Shown in pieces: positions 12,401-24,635 of a stretch of DNA of 64,000 nt (position 1 is its first letter; each line of letters begins with the position of its first letter). Location of the stretch: assembly GCA_037127315.1 (NCBI GenBank), contig JBBBDQ010000403.1:62001-126000 (forward strand). Direction: 5' to 3'. This stretch comes from Ascarosepion bandense. Its lineage: Eukaryota > Mollusca > Cephalopoda > Sepiida > Sepiidae. The notes under the pieces were generated by a model. It was not told the origin of the DNA. It did not search any database and saw only the letters and a program-made list of their open reading frames with translations. A program made the translations under genes and the position numbers.

Positions 12401-15400
12401 CGCCCGGTTCACACTCTACCCTCGTCTATTGAACAGGTTAAGAGGCTCATCCCTTGTTCCCTGTTTAGGATGTGGTTTCCGGTTTTCTCTTTTCCAATCT
12501 TTTCACTATTACGTAGCCCCCTGCACATCAGTGGCGTTACCACCTTGCTCGGGGTGATACGATTAAAAAAAAACAAAAAAACTTATACATTTTGAAGTTT
12601 AAAACTGATTATTTGACCATTTAAAGCATAACCAGTGTTATAGAAAGCAAAAAAAAAATTAAGCCCTTTCCTCTGGTTCATTTTATGATTAGTTCTCTTA
12701 AAAATTGATACTTTGTGAGACTAGTCTGTTAACTATATTTACCAGTGTGATGACTGCAATCCTCATTGGGTGTTGTTTCTATGGTTGTTATATGCTAGAC
12801 TAATTTCAGCTTAAATGTTTAAAGTTTTGAAGATTATAATGTGCAGAAGAAGGATGGGTGGATAGTGTAACAGATATTGGCATGGAAAGTTGAATTGGCA
12901 AACCAAGTTCAAATTTCAGCCAAGTCTGTTGCATCAACTTTGCACTGATGTCCTTAGTAAAGGCATGAATCCACATCATCTTTCTCTACCTCTCTCCATG
13001 AAATTATGGGTTGAATAACAAGTTATACTGTGCTTTCTAGCCTTGGGTGGCAACCAATCTAAGAGAAGGAAAACTCTGAATCCCAAACTATAGTGAAAGC
13101 AATGGGAAATCACTGTCTTTCCAAGGAGGCATGGTAACTCCTAGATAATACAGTCCTGTATTATAGTCCTTGTATTATCAGATTCAATTCCTGAATTGAA
13201 TTTTTAGAGTCATGATCATCTATGTACTGAAAGGATGTGGAGTTTTTAAGAATGTGCAAAGAATAAAGAAAAACAAACATTTTGACTTCAATAAATCTGC
13301 AGCATGCTAAAGTTCTCTCTTATCTATGTGTCCACAAGTTCAGGATGGTTGGGTAGTATAAAGGTTATCAACATAGAAAGTGTGATTGGTGAGCCATGTC
13401 AAATTCAAGCATAGTATGTTGCTTCCACTTGTAAATCTATCTTTAGAAAGCTATAAATTCATATCGACTCTCCCCAACTATTGGTTAAATAGCAGAGCAG
13501 ACTGGGCTCTTTAGCCTTGGTTAGTTACTAGTCTAAGTGAATGGAAAACTTTGAATTCTAAACTGTGGTGAATGAAAGCGGACATTACTCTCTTTCCCAG
13601 GAATGCATGACAATTTAAAGATAATTTAAAAAAAGGAATCTGTAGAGAATCATTATTGTCTTGAAGGGAAATGGTACTTTATTTATTTTTTTGATATTTA
13701 TTTTATTACTTTAAAAACTAGTAATTCCTGTAATAAATATCTAATTCTGTTGGTTGATCATGGAAGTTTTTTATTTGATCTTTTTAAAAAATGAAAATAA
13801 AAAATTTAAATATTGTCTAAATAATCCTTCATATTTTTTTTTTATTTTCTTTAAAGATCGTAAATACTGTGATACGGACAATTCCTGCTTTGTTTATGGC
13901 TCTAAGAACATTGAAATTGGTAATTCCAAGAAAGTTACACATTCAGAAAGCAGTTTCTCTGAAATATGGCAAGATGGGGCTAAACAACTTGGAATTCAAA
14001 AAACAAACCCCAAGATGGCTTCCTGTCCAGAAATTAGAGTTTTGAATGAAAGCTATGTAACGTCAGCCCTTGTTGCAGATGACTTTCCTTCCTCCTCTAA
14101 ATTCCTGTTTGGCACAAAATCAAATGGTATGGAGAAGGTAGGCCAAGTTTCAGTGGCACTGCCTCCAGCAGGGAGTTCCACCATTGCTGCTTCTTGGAAA
14201 AACTATCATATGGGCATTGCGAATCCTGCCACTGAACATGATGGAAACCGGTTTGTGGGAAATCAAACAACATCTAATCACAAAAATGCTTTTGATAATG
14301 AAGTTTCTCATCCAGAAACTGGGACTCGGGAAATTAGCATGAAGCTGAACATGGCTTTAAAGAAATATGGTAAGTGTAAAAATGCAAGTATTTGTTTTAT
14401 TGCAAATTTGTACAAAGTATGAGTTATTATTATTTATCATTTGTCAGTGCACTTTGTGATTTACTGCTAAGATGTGTTTTTGTATAGTTAAAAAAATTTT
14501 TTTTTAATCTTTGGCAAGAATGACAAGAATATTGTTGTTGATTACACAAAACAATGCTTTATTCTTTATAAGAACAAAATAGAAAGAGAAATGGGTTTTG
14601 GGAACCTTTTTTATACTCACCAGTATAAAAAGAAATGAATTTAATAAACAAAGGGCAAATCTCTTCAAAAGTTATGACGCTGGAAGAAATTGCTGTAGAA
14701 AAATAAGACATACTTGAAAGTTTGTTTTGAGGAAAAAAATTACATGAAAATGTAAAGGCAGATTTAGATACCATTTTTTTAAGGTACCTGTTTTAAAACA
14801 TGATCAACACAAAATATATGCATAAAATGGTGTATTACATGTTGGTGATTTTTAGCAATAAGTTCACAGTTGACATTGTTTGGGAATATTTAGTTTTATA
14901 CTCTCCTTCTCTCTCGTTTTTATTTAAAAAAAAAAAAAAAAGATAAAATCAAAATAATTATCTTCTCCTATGTGTTGTCTCCTTAGGATGTTGGCAATTA
15001 TGGCGTTCAACAATTTGCTGTCCTTTGTAGATTTTAATAAATATTGTCTTTTTGCTATCTTGCCTAAACCCTGTTCTGCCATTCATTTACTCAAGCTCTC
15101 TAGGTAGATTATGCATTGTTTTCCTCTGTTCCTCTTGCCTTCAATCTGTCCTGTGAGTATCAAATTTTACAAACCCCTCTTTCTCACTTTGTGGCTTAAA
15201 ATTTCAACTATCTCATCCTGATAAGTATAAGTGTCTTTTTTGTTTCCATTTTCTCTAAAACTTTATCATTATTCACATGTTTGTTCCATGGCGTTCTCGG
15301 CATCCTTCTGTAGAACCACATTTGTGTTGCTTCAAGTCTCTTCATTTGGGAAGAGATTGTCCAGCATTCACTGCCATACAGGAAAACTGATATTACATAA

Positions 15401-18400
15401 CAAAAAAGAAGAAATTATTAGCATAAAACTTATGGTTACATTTGGCAATTTCAACAAAATTGATAAGACCTAACTGCCTCTGTGCAAATGTGAATAAGCA
15501 TTTTCAGTTAAGAAATATTGATTAAAAACAAAATGAAATCCCAATTGACAGATCCAAGTTTAAAGAATTTACTGTTCTTGGTAACTAATTTAACTCCAAT
15601 CAATAAATTTGAAATCAAAACACTCAAAAATGAGACAAGGAAATCAGGAATGACTGATTATGTATAGTGGAAAAAACTCTGTGAAATTAAGTAAAATTAT
15701 TGGTCAGAGGAATATTGGAGAGTCAAATTTCTGCATATTTTGGTTATAAGGAGCTCTTTAGTAGGCCTAGCATATAAATGTTATAGGAGTCATTAATAAA
15801 TAAGGTAAGTGAAGTGACAGAAAGGTTTCAGCAACTGCAGTCAATAGTAAATTATCAGCAAAGTGTTGACAACTAGCAGCAGCAGCACTCATCAGCAGGT
15901 AGGTTAGGTTTAGGGCTCCAAGTTCTCCACTCAAAACTGCCCTACAAGACATTAGACTAGTGGATTAAAGCATTGATTTGTGAATTTGGAGACATAGTAA
16001 TTGTAAGTTCGAGCCAGGCAGTGGAAATGGGGTGAGTAATAACTGAACAGTATTAAATAATAACTAGATGGGATATACCTGGACATGATCAGTAAAATGA
16101 GAACGATCTATCCCCTGTGGATTGAATAAAGGGTTCAGTTTGAAATTCCATGAAGGTTACCTGATGATGGTCAAAACATTGTGATGACAACAACAAAGAT
16201 AGAAATGATAGCCTGCATGTAGTAGACATTCATTTATCTTATGAGATAAATGGTAGTGCTATGTTGGGTCAAAATTCAGTTCTTATGTGCTCTCACCTTG
16301 TGGTGAGACATCTCCAGGGCACATGCCTCAGTGATGATATAATGAGGTTGTGTGCTACCCGGGCGGCCACATGTTCCCGCTCTCAGTTGTACTGACAAGA
16401 TTAAAAGAATAGAGAGATTACACATTGGGGCTGGTTTGGATGCAGGAGCTACCAGAAGGTTGCCAGTGTTGACAGCTAACTGCCTTCAGGACTCTATTCT
16501 GGTGTTTCTGCCAGGATTTACTTCCATAGCCCTTTTCCATGTTTAGATATGACTGCAAAGTAGCAGGGGTTTAAAACCAGGGATTTCTTACCCCTAGGTG
16601 AATTGCCTTCCATACTGACATGCTCCATGTATCTAAATAAAAAAAAAAAGCAATAATAATAAAGACAACTCTCCAAATAACAAGATCAGTAAGTCAGTAG
16701 CCTGGCATGTAGTTTAGCTCAATTTTGATCTTAAATTTTCATTGAATATTATACAATATGATTAATATTCACCTCTGAATTAAGCGCACTAACAAATAAA
16801 GATAAATTTTGAAAAAAGACTATTTATTCTGTAAAATAGGCCTTTTTCTGTCTTTAGACTAATGGCTACATATTTAAGAGGCTATAGCAGATGAACCTTC
16901 TGGTTTTTAAAGAAAACAATTCTTCATCATATCCTATAGACTGCTGCTGCTGCAGAATCTATAACTGCAAAAACATTCAAGCACTGTCCTGATTGGAATG
17001 CTGCAGAACTGCATCAAGCTAGACAAACATTATCACAAAAATTTAATGAAAATGAGTGTTAAACTAAGCTATTTGACTTTTGGTATGTTGAAAAAAAAAA
17101 AACTTTGATAGCCTAGCCAAAAAAGTGTCTCATTTGATTTGATATGATCCTTTTTTGCTATACAATCGTGGTAAAACAATTGCTTCTACTGCAGCAGCAA
17201 CAACAAATTCGACAAAAATTGGAATGTCAGACAAGGATGTTTGAAGCAGTATTGCAGAAACCAAACAAAACTATGCTACCCTTTCATACTGTCTACATTT
17301 GCAGTTGCAAACTCTATTAATGAATTTTTATATAACTCTGAAGGTGTTATATTTTTGTCATATCACAGAAGGTACTGAGAAATTTAAAAAAAAGATTACC
17401 TGGGCTGGCAAGATGAAAAAAAGATATGTTTATTTTTAAGGAAATTGTGTCTGTCAAAGAATGAGAAATATTGTAATTTACATTTTACCTGAAAAACCAG
17501 GAAATATTACATTTGATGAAACTGTTAATTTTATCTAAAATTTTCAGTGAAAGAGGCTCCATAAAGAAGAAGCATTAGCTATTAGCTTTGCAGTGAAAAA
17601 TTCACAGAATGATACACTGTAGGAAATTTATTTTGCAAACAGATCAGTCCATTATTGACAATTTTTGGTTCTAAGAAAAGGTATTCTGACTGCCAACAGA
17701 TGTCAGCGCCTTGGGATGATTTTACTAAACTATGATTTTAAGATGGAGTCTTTACCATCAATGAAATTAGGACATGCAGATAATTTGTCCAGATTAATAT
17801 CAAAATTTAAGAAACATTTTGGAGTGATAGTGATTACTTCTGTAATTTCTGAAAATGATTGTGTAGCACCATAACTACCTTTGACTTTGGACAAAATGAA
17901 AATACAACACAAAAAAGATGACCACATTTTAAAAATTATGAATGATGTGAAATGGAAAGAAAGGAAAAAAAATAAACCAAGTGTTACCAAAAATAAGTCT
18001 TTTTCTATCTGTGATGAATTACTGATGTAGGGTGAAAGAGTAGTAATTCCCGTTTCTTTGCAATAAATAAATTTAAAGCACTTTTGTGTGGGGTATTCTG
18101 GAATTTCAAGAATTAAATCCTTTAAGTTATGTATATTGGCCTAAAATAGACCAAGATATTCAAGATTTGGTTAAATCCTGCAGAGGTTGGTTTCTAGCAT
18201 CAAAATTACCATCTGTAAATTATCAACCCTGGCCTAATACTGATAAACCTTGGTTGAATGTTGATAATGTTGAATGGTGTGCATTACTTGATTGTCAAAT
18301 TTTTCAAAATGGCCTGAAATATTTAAGTGTAAAAGAGCTATTTTACTGTAACTGTAAATATTCATGAACTGTTTTCAAAATTGTAGTTTCAGATACTATA

Positions 18401-21400
18401 GTACCTGATAATGACAATTTACTTCAAATGACTATGCAGTTTAACATATAAAAATGCTGTCATACTACCCAAGATCAAATGGTCACACTGAATGTTTTGT
18501 TGATATTCAAAAAGATGTTAAAGAAATCAAACAGGGAGGAGACAGAAGTAATACTCCAACAGTTTAAGAATTTCTAAATTAGCTCCTAACCCTAACACTG
18601 TATTGAGCAGAAGTAATGTTTGCCAGAAAAATCAGTGTTTGACAAATAACTACCTGGAAGAATAACAAAATGTTGGCATAGTATGAAATTAGCTATAAAA
18701 CCTTTCAAAGCTGGAGATAAATTTTCTTTAGGATTTATAAGGAAGGAAAGGAAAGTTGAGAAGATAGTGAAATAGTAAATTGCATCAGCAGGATGATGTA
18801 TATGATACAATGTCAAAATACCAATAAAATATATTTAATTCAATTAAAACCCAGATATGCCAATAAAATAAAAATCGAACAAAGATTTACCTATGGAAGT
18901 GCTGTTCAGTACTTTTGACTCTAATTATAAATACTTGAACACTTAGTGTTAGTAAAAGAAAACAAAATCAAAAGAATATGTTGGAAGTGAACCTCAAAAA
19001 AGAATGTGTATCTTAAAAAAGGAAAAGGTTCTGTAGAAAGACTTGTACCGTAATTGTTGAACATGGATTTGTCTAAGTAGAATGTCTGCCCATAGGAATG
19101 GTCATCACAAAGTGGGTTGCAAGGCATAGCGTTTGAGTTGTACGCATTGTCACACTGAACCACAGTATTCTCTATTACTGTATTATTAATCAATGTCTCT
19201 TGTGTGATTAAACCCCTTTTCCCCCCACAACATTTTTGTTCCAGTGTTTTCTTACTGTATTATTAAACAGAACTACAGGTGTTATACAAACTTTATAACA
19301 GGCAAGAAATGGCTTGTTAATTTTAACTCTTACAAAATTAAACTACTCTTTTTTAATTGAGAAAACATTTTTTTGCCTTTTATCAACATGGCTGATGCTA
19401 ACCTCTAGGAGAATTACTCATTGTGTCTAACATTTCCTGCTGATGTGAAGTGGAAAGTTTATATTAAGTAAATTGCTAGATCTGCTGTTATGAGTTTCTT
19501 CACTGTGTTGGGCGATAAGAATTTTTCTTGCCAGAATCTATCTTACACATTTATAAGTCAACCATTCATCCATGCATTGAACATTGCTGCCACATCTGGC
19601 CTGAGGCTTCTGCTATATATTTAGAGATTCTTGATGAAATACAAAGAATCTACAACATTATTGGTCCTGACCAAGCATTTTGGCTTAAGTCATTTTCCCA
19701 CTGCTGTAACGTAGTTTTCCTGTGTCTTTTCTATAAATATTTTCATGGTAATTGTTCTGACAATCATTCCTCTTTAGTATCTAGATTTTATGAATTTATG
19801 TTTGGAATTAGATTGGCAGCAAGGTCTCATTATTTTACATTTGAAATGACTAGATGTAACCATAAATACTATGCTAACAGTTTCATCCCTTGTACTTCTC
19901 ACTTCTGGAACTCTCTTGCTTTGGCCTCAGTCAACCTTGCTCTTCAAAAAATTAAATGCAATGTCAAGGAAAAATTGTGCCTAGAACTAGGTGATATGAG
20001 GGACAGGTATCTGTGGAGAGGTAAACTTGGATACTTTGTGCAAGATTATTCCTGATCCTGCCTTTAAAAAAATAACAAAACATGGTTATGATGATGATGA
20101 TGATGAATTGTTATCTTCTTAATGTTTTATTGTTCTCTTCCTTCAATGTTTTCTTTTTATCATGTTTTTTCACTCGATAACCCCTTGTGTGTTTGGATTT
20201 ATTGCATTCTTGGGATGAAATGATTAAAAAAAAAAATGGATGCAGTTGAAAACGATAAACCAGTTCAGGCAGGCTGTGCTCATCCCTTAATTTTGCCAAC
20301 TATTCTTATCTCAAAATGAAAAAAGCCTTACTTCTGATATTCTTGAGTTACTATTCATTACTTTTCTCTATTACCAACTGGCTATGTATTTTTAAAAAGA
20401 AAAAAAATGCTTCTGTCTTTCTGGCTTTTTCCCTATATACTTTTCTCATGTAATTTAAAAAAAATTTTTTATTTTTATTTTGTTGAGTCATACTTCTTCT
20501 TGTGTAGCCATAGCCATGACATGCATGTAGCAATAGATGTGACATAGCTCTCCGTGTCTAGTGTGAGGCAATGGATTGCTTCCCGGCCTGTCAGCTACTT
20601 ACTACTTAAGTAGCTGGGCTAATTTGCATGGAATACTAAAATTTTTTTTTTTTTTCAAGCCCAACTTAAAAATCGAGAAATACTCTTGTCTTAGACAACA
20701 CTCATTCATGCTTCATGGATAATTTTCCCCTGTAATATCAGTTCTCAGCTCATATTGGATTTCTTTTCAGAGGAGAAAGCAGAAATGATGATCTTAGAAT
20801 TCTAAAATCATGAAACATAAAACTAGGTTGTAAATAGATTAATATGATATATCTATATATGTTGGGCAAGGTTGAAATTTTAGATTACTTGATAAAGATA
20901 TATATATTACAGTGATTTATATTTATATTCTTATTTGTATATGCAGACATGTTAATTTTATTTGTGTGTATATGTGTATCGAAAATATATGTATAAATTG
21001 TATTTAAGTTATATTTATAGGATATATTATAGAGTATATTTGTGTGTGTGTAAAAATTCAGATATAACTAAAAATATATCTGTAAAAGTTCACTGAAGAC
21101 AAAAGAAAAACTAAATATGTGTATGTTTGCAATTTGGTGTATTTTTATAAAGGATTTTTATCCAACTTTATTTCCTATTACTATAAATGGTTTGTTTTAG
21201 TAGAAATAAAATTAATATAAATAATGCACACATATTTTTTTTTTATATGTAAATGGACAGCTCCACTAACCTAACCATAGATTATAAATATTAATAATTA
21301 AATTGTACAATGATCAGCTTTTAATTTGTGTCTAACAATTGCCATGTGCATGAAACTCAGAATTGTACCAAACTGTGTGTGAGAGAGAGAGAGAGAGAGA

Positions 21401-24301
21401 TATACTATGTAGACATAAAAATCAACACAACACCATCCTTTTCATGATTAAATGATCATATGATAAACATAAACTATTGTAAGCACTCACTGAACATTAT
21501 ATACAAGGAGATACTCAAGAGTTCTTGGTTCAACCAAGAAGCCCTTCAACAAACAAAAATCTGATGTTTCATCAGGTGGTCAGATGTAAGAGGGCTTACG
21601 GCCTATCACATTGAATACACCGGTTCTTGCTCGATCACCGAAGTTAAGCAACGTTGAGCCTGGTCAGTACTTAGATGGGTGACCGCTTGGGAATACCAGG
21701 TGCTGTAAGCGTATAGTGACGGATGTGCGTTGTGGTGCAGTGGATATCGGCTCGGAAAGAGAAATCGGTGAGCCGAGTTCGAATTCCAGTTGAATACCCT
21801 GTATTCACTTAAGCACTGGTACCCTTGGGAAAGGTATTAATCCATCCATTCCCTCCAGTTATGGGTTAAGGGTAGGACTTGGGGACCCTGTTCTTAAAAA
21901 AAAAAATCAAATCCCAATGAATCGTGAAAAAGAAAAATGTAAAAATAAAATAACCTTACCCAAAAAAATCATTGGTTATGACCTTAAATGATCCCATAAG
22001 GATTGATAGGTCATTAAGCCTCAAAAACAAACAAACAGATGTAAGAACATTTTGGCAATCCATTGTACATGTTAATGGCTAATTGGAATATAAAATGTAT
22101 TTTTTCTGTGAATTTTCAGATCGTCTCTTGTTGCACATATTGCGTTGCTAATCTGAACAAGTTTTTGCATGTAGTTTTGACTCTGAATGTTTGCCAACAG
22201 TTAATCCATACATGCTCCACCTTGCCACATTGAGGCAAGGTAATATCAACTGCCACCCACTGATGGCAGCTCAGTTTTCATTCACTTAGTATGGCATAAA
22301 TCTTTCTCGACTAGATAAAAAAAGAAAAACAAAATAAACTGTCAAAGAAATTTAGTTACGGAGCAAGAAAAAACAATTACATAGTTGGATAACTGGGTTT
22401 GCTGTGTGGCCGGTTGGTACAGATTTTCTATTGACACTCAGGGGTTTGTGCTGAAGACCAGTTAAAAGACAGGGTTTTAAATGTCTGTTTTTTTAGTTTC
22501 TTTCTCAAAGCAGGCTCTAATAACATTAATGCAGTACAATCTGCTTTTTATTATTATTCATTTTTTAACTTCCTGGTGAATAAGATTCAAGTAAATATTT
22601 GTGTAGGACAATGACTGAACAATTGAGTGGGTAATCTTATACCTCCAAAAACAATGACATTACCCTCGACACACACCTCCCTCTGTGCTTCATTCAATAT
22701 ATCTTTTTTCTTTGCTCTCTTCTTGTCATAATTTTTTATTTGCTCTGCTTTTTCTTCACCCCCACCTTTCTGTTTTGTGTCTCCTTGGACTTGCCATCTT
22801 CTTTTTTAGGTTTATGCATCCTTTTTCATACTGTTCATTGTTTTCCTTTTCTGTCATGTAACATTTTTTTGTTTCACTTTCCTTTCCTTTTATCACATTT
22901 TTTTTTCTTTTTACTTATAGAGTATACTCCCCCCCCCCCGTTGTGTTTTTTTTATTTTATTTTGTGTTCTCTTAAATTTTCTTAATCATTTTGGTGTTTG
23001 CTTTTTATTCAGATCATTTCCCTGCCTCCTTACACTTGTTTTATAATGTGTTTTGACTGTGCTGTTTTTTTTTCTTTTTTAGAGACACTGTCTCACTTGG
23101 AAATCTCTTTCTCTCTCCCTTTAGTGATTATGATTTTGAACATGTTTATACAAGTACCAAGCACTTAAGTGAATACTTTTCTGCTGTTTACATTTTCCTT
23201 TTTATTATTTCAGGACTTAGTGATTCTTTCTTTTCTTTTCTTTTCTTTTCTTTTTTTATTCTCTTATAATTATTAATATTCATTTTCTGGATTTAAACAT
23301 GGTAAATCAGTATTCATAGCATTGACCCAAAAAAAATATATCAAGTGCAAATGAATGCAAGATTCACTGAACAATCAGCTTAATGAGCCACCTAAAGTAA
23401 ACAGGTAATTTGAATTCTAATGAATAGCACTTGGAGTAGAATTAATAGAAATAGAGCAAGAATAATGTGTCTTTGTTGAAACACTGGAACAGAAAATGTA
23501 ATTTTCATGATCAGAATACTATCAGTCAGCAATAGTTCAGAAAGATTACACTAAGGCATTTGTTATAAAGTACAACACAGAATTCCTTGGAATGTTAAGA
23601 AAGCTTTATCTACATGGACAGGTGATAAATTATTCAAATAATATGTAATCTCTACTGGAAATAAATGAGTTGCACATCAAGAAAATAAATTCAATGAATA
23701 CACAAAACTAGAAAGAGAAATACAATACAGATGTGTTTTCTCACTGGACATATTGAATCTGTACAGCGTGATGATTTTAAAAGGATTGTAATCCTTTTAA
23801 AATCTTTAAACTGTACAGCTTCAATAAGTCATCACACTGACTTACCAGGAGTTACCATTGAGGAATGTAACTTTGACAAGTGATGCTATACAAGTATTAT
23901 AACTTATTTTCTAGCGGTTATATTAGGCTTGCTTAGGTAATCACTGTGACATCTGTAAAAAATACACTGAAGACTGACTCCAATTGAATTTTTCATAGAC
24001 TACTTAAAGTTCTTTATTTAAGTCTCTAGACTAGTCTATTTGAGTCACCGGGTGGGGTGGGGGTACTTACTCCACCACTCCTTACTTCTGAGATTTCCTT
24101 TATTAATAAACTAGCAGTATAGCCCAGCATTGCTCGGGTGTAATGAAAGCTTTAAAACTAATCCATGGTCCTGGAGCTCAGACTCAGCCTAAAGAATATT
24201 TGTGTGAAATTTGGTGAGAATCGGATAGAAATTGTGGATTTGTATAAAGGACATACAGACACACACACACACACACACACATAAACATCTTGCCAGAAAA
24301 T

Positions 24302-24339
<38 letters not shown>

Positions 24340-24593
24340 ATTTTCTGCACTATTGCAAGAACTACAACTTTGAAACTTCTGAATATCGTTTCTTATGTCT
24401 TTGTCTATGAGTGTATCAAATTTGATTAAAATCAAACCACTTCTTCTATAACCTGATTTTTTTCGATTATCGAGATTTATCAAGGGTACCTCGACACAAA
24501 ATCTAGCTAAGAACACTTGCAGATGTTTATAGTACAACTGTGTAAATTTTTAAGAAAATTGGCTTAGCCGTTTCGGTGTCTATAGGTAACGCA

Positions 24594-24635
<42 letters not shown>

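Noticed and set aside
13754..14422. The whole 222-codon open frame as one single-exon gene
   Set aside because: Both ends are intron: a clear acceptor at 13856 and a consensus donor at 14370 lie inside it, and the trimmed exon fits CEP350 phase.
19528..20055. 175-codon open frame as a host gene
   Set aside because: Its product is the C-terminal part of the dominant LINE, shared with several other copies in the window.
21594..21711. A functional 5S rRNA gene
   Set aside because: It differs from a canonical 5S sequence at several places, is a single copy in an intron, has no T-run terminator behind it, and continues directly into a tRNA-like SINE head that also occurs behind two other 5S-like copies.
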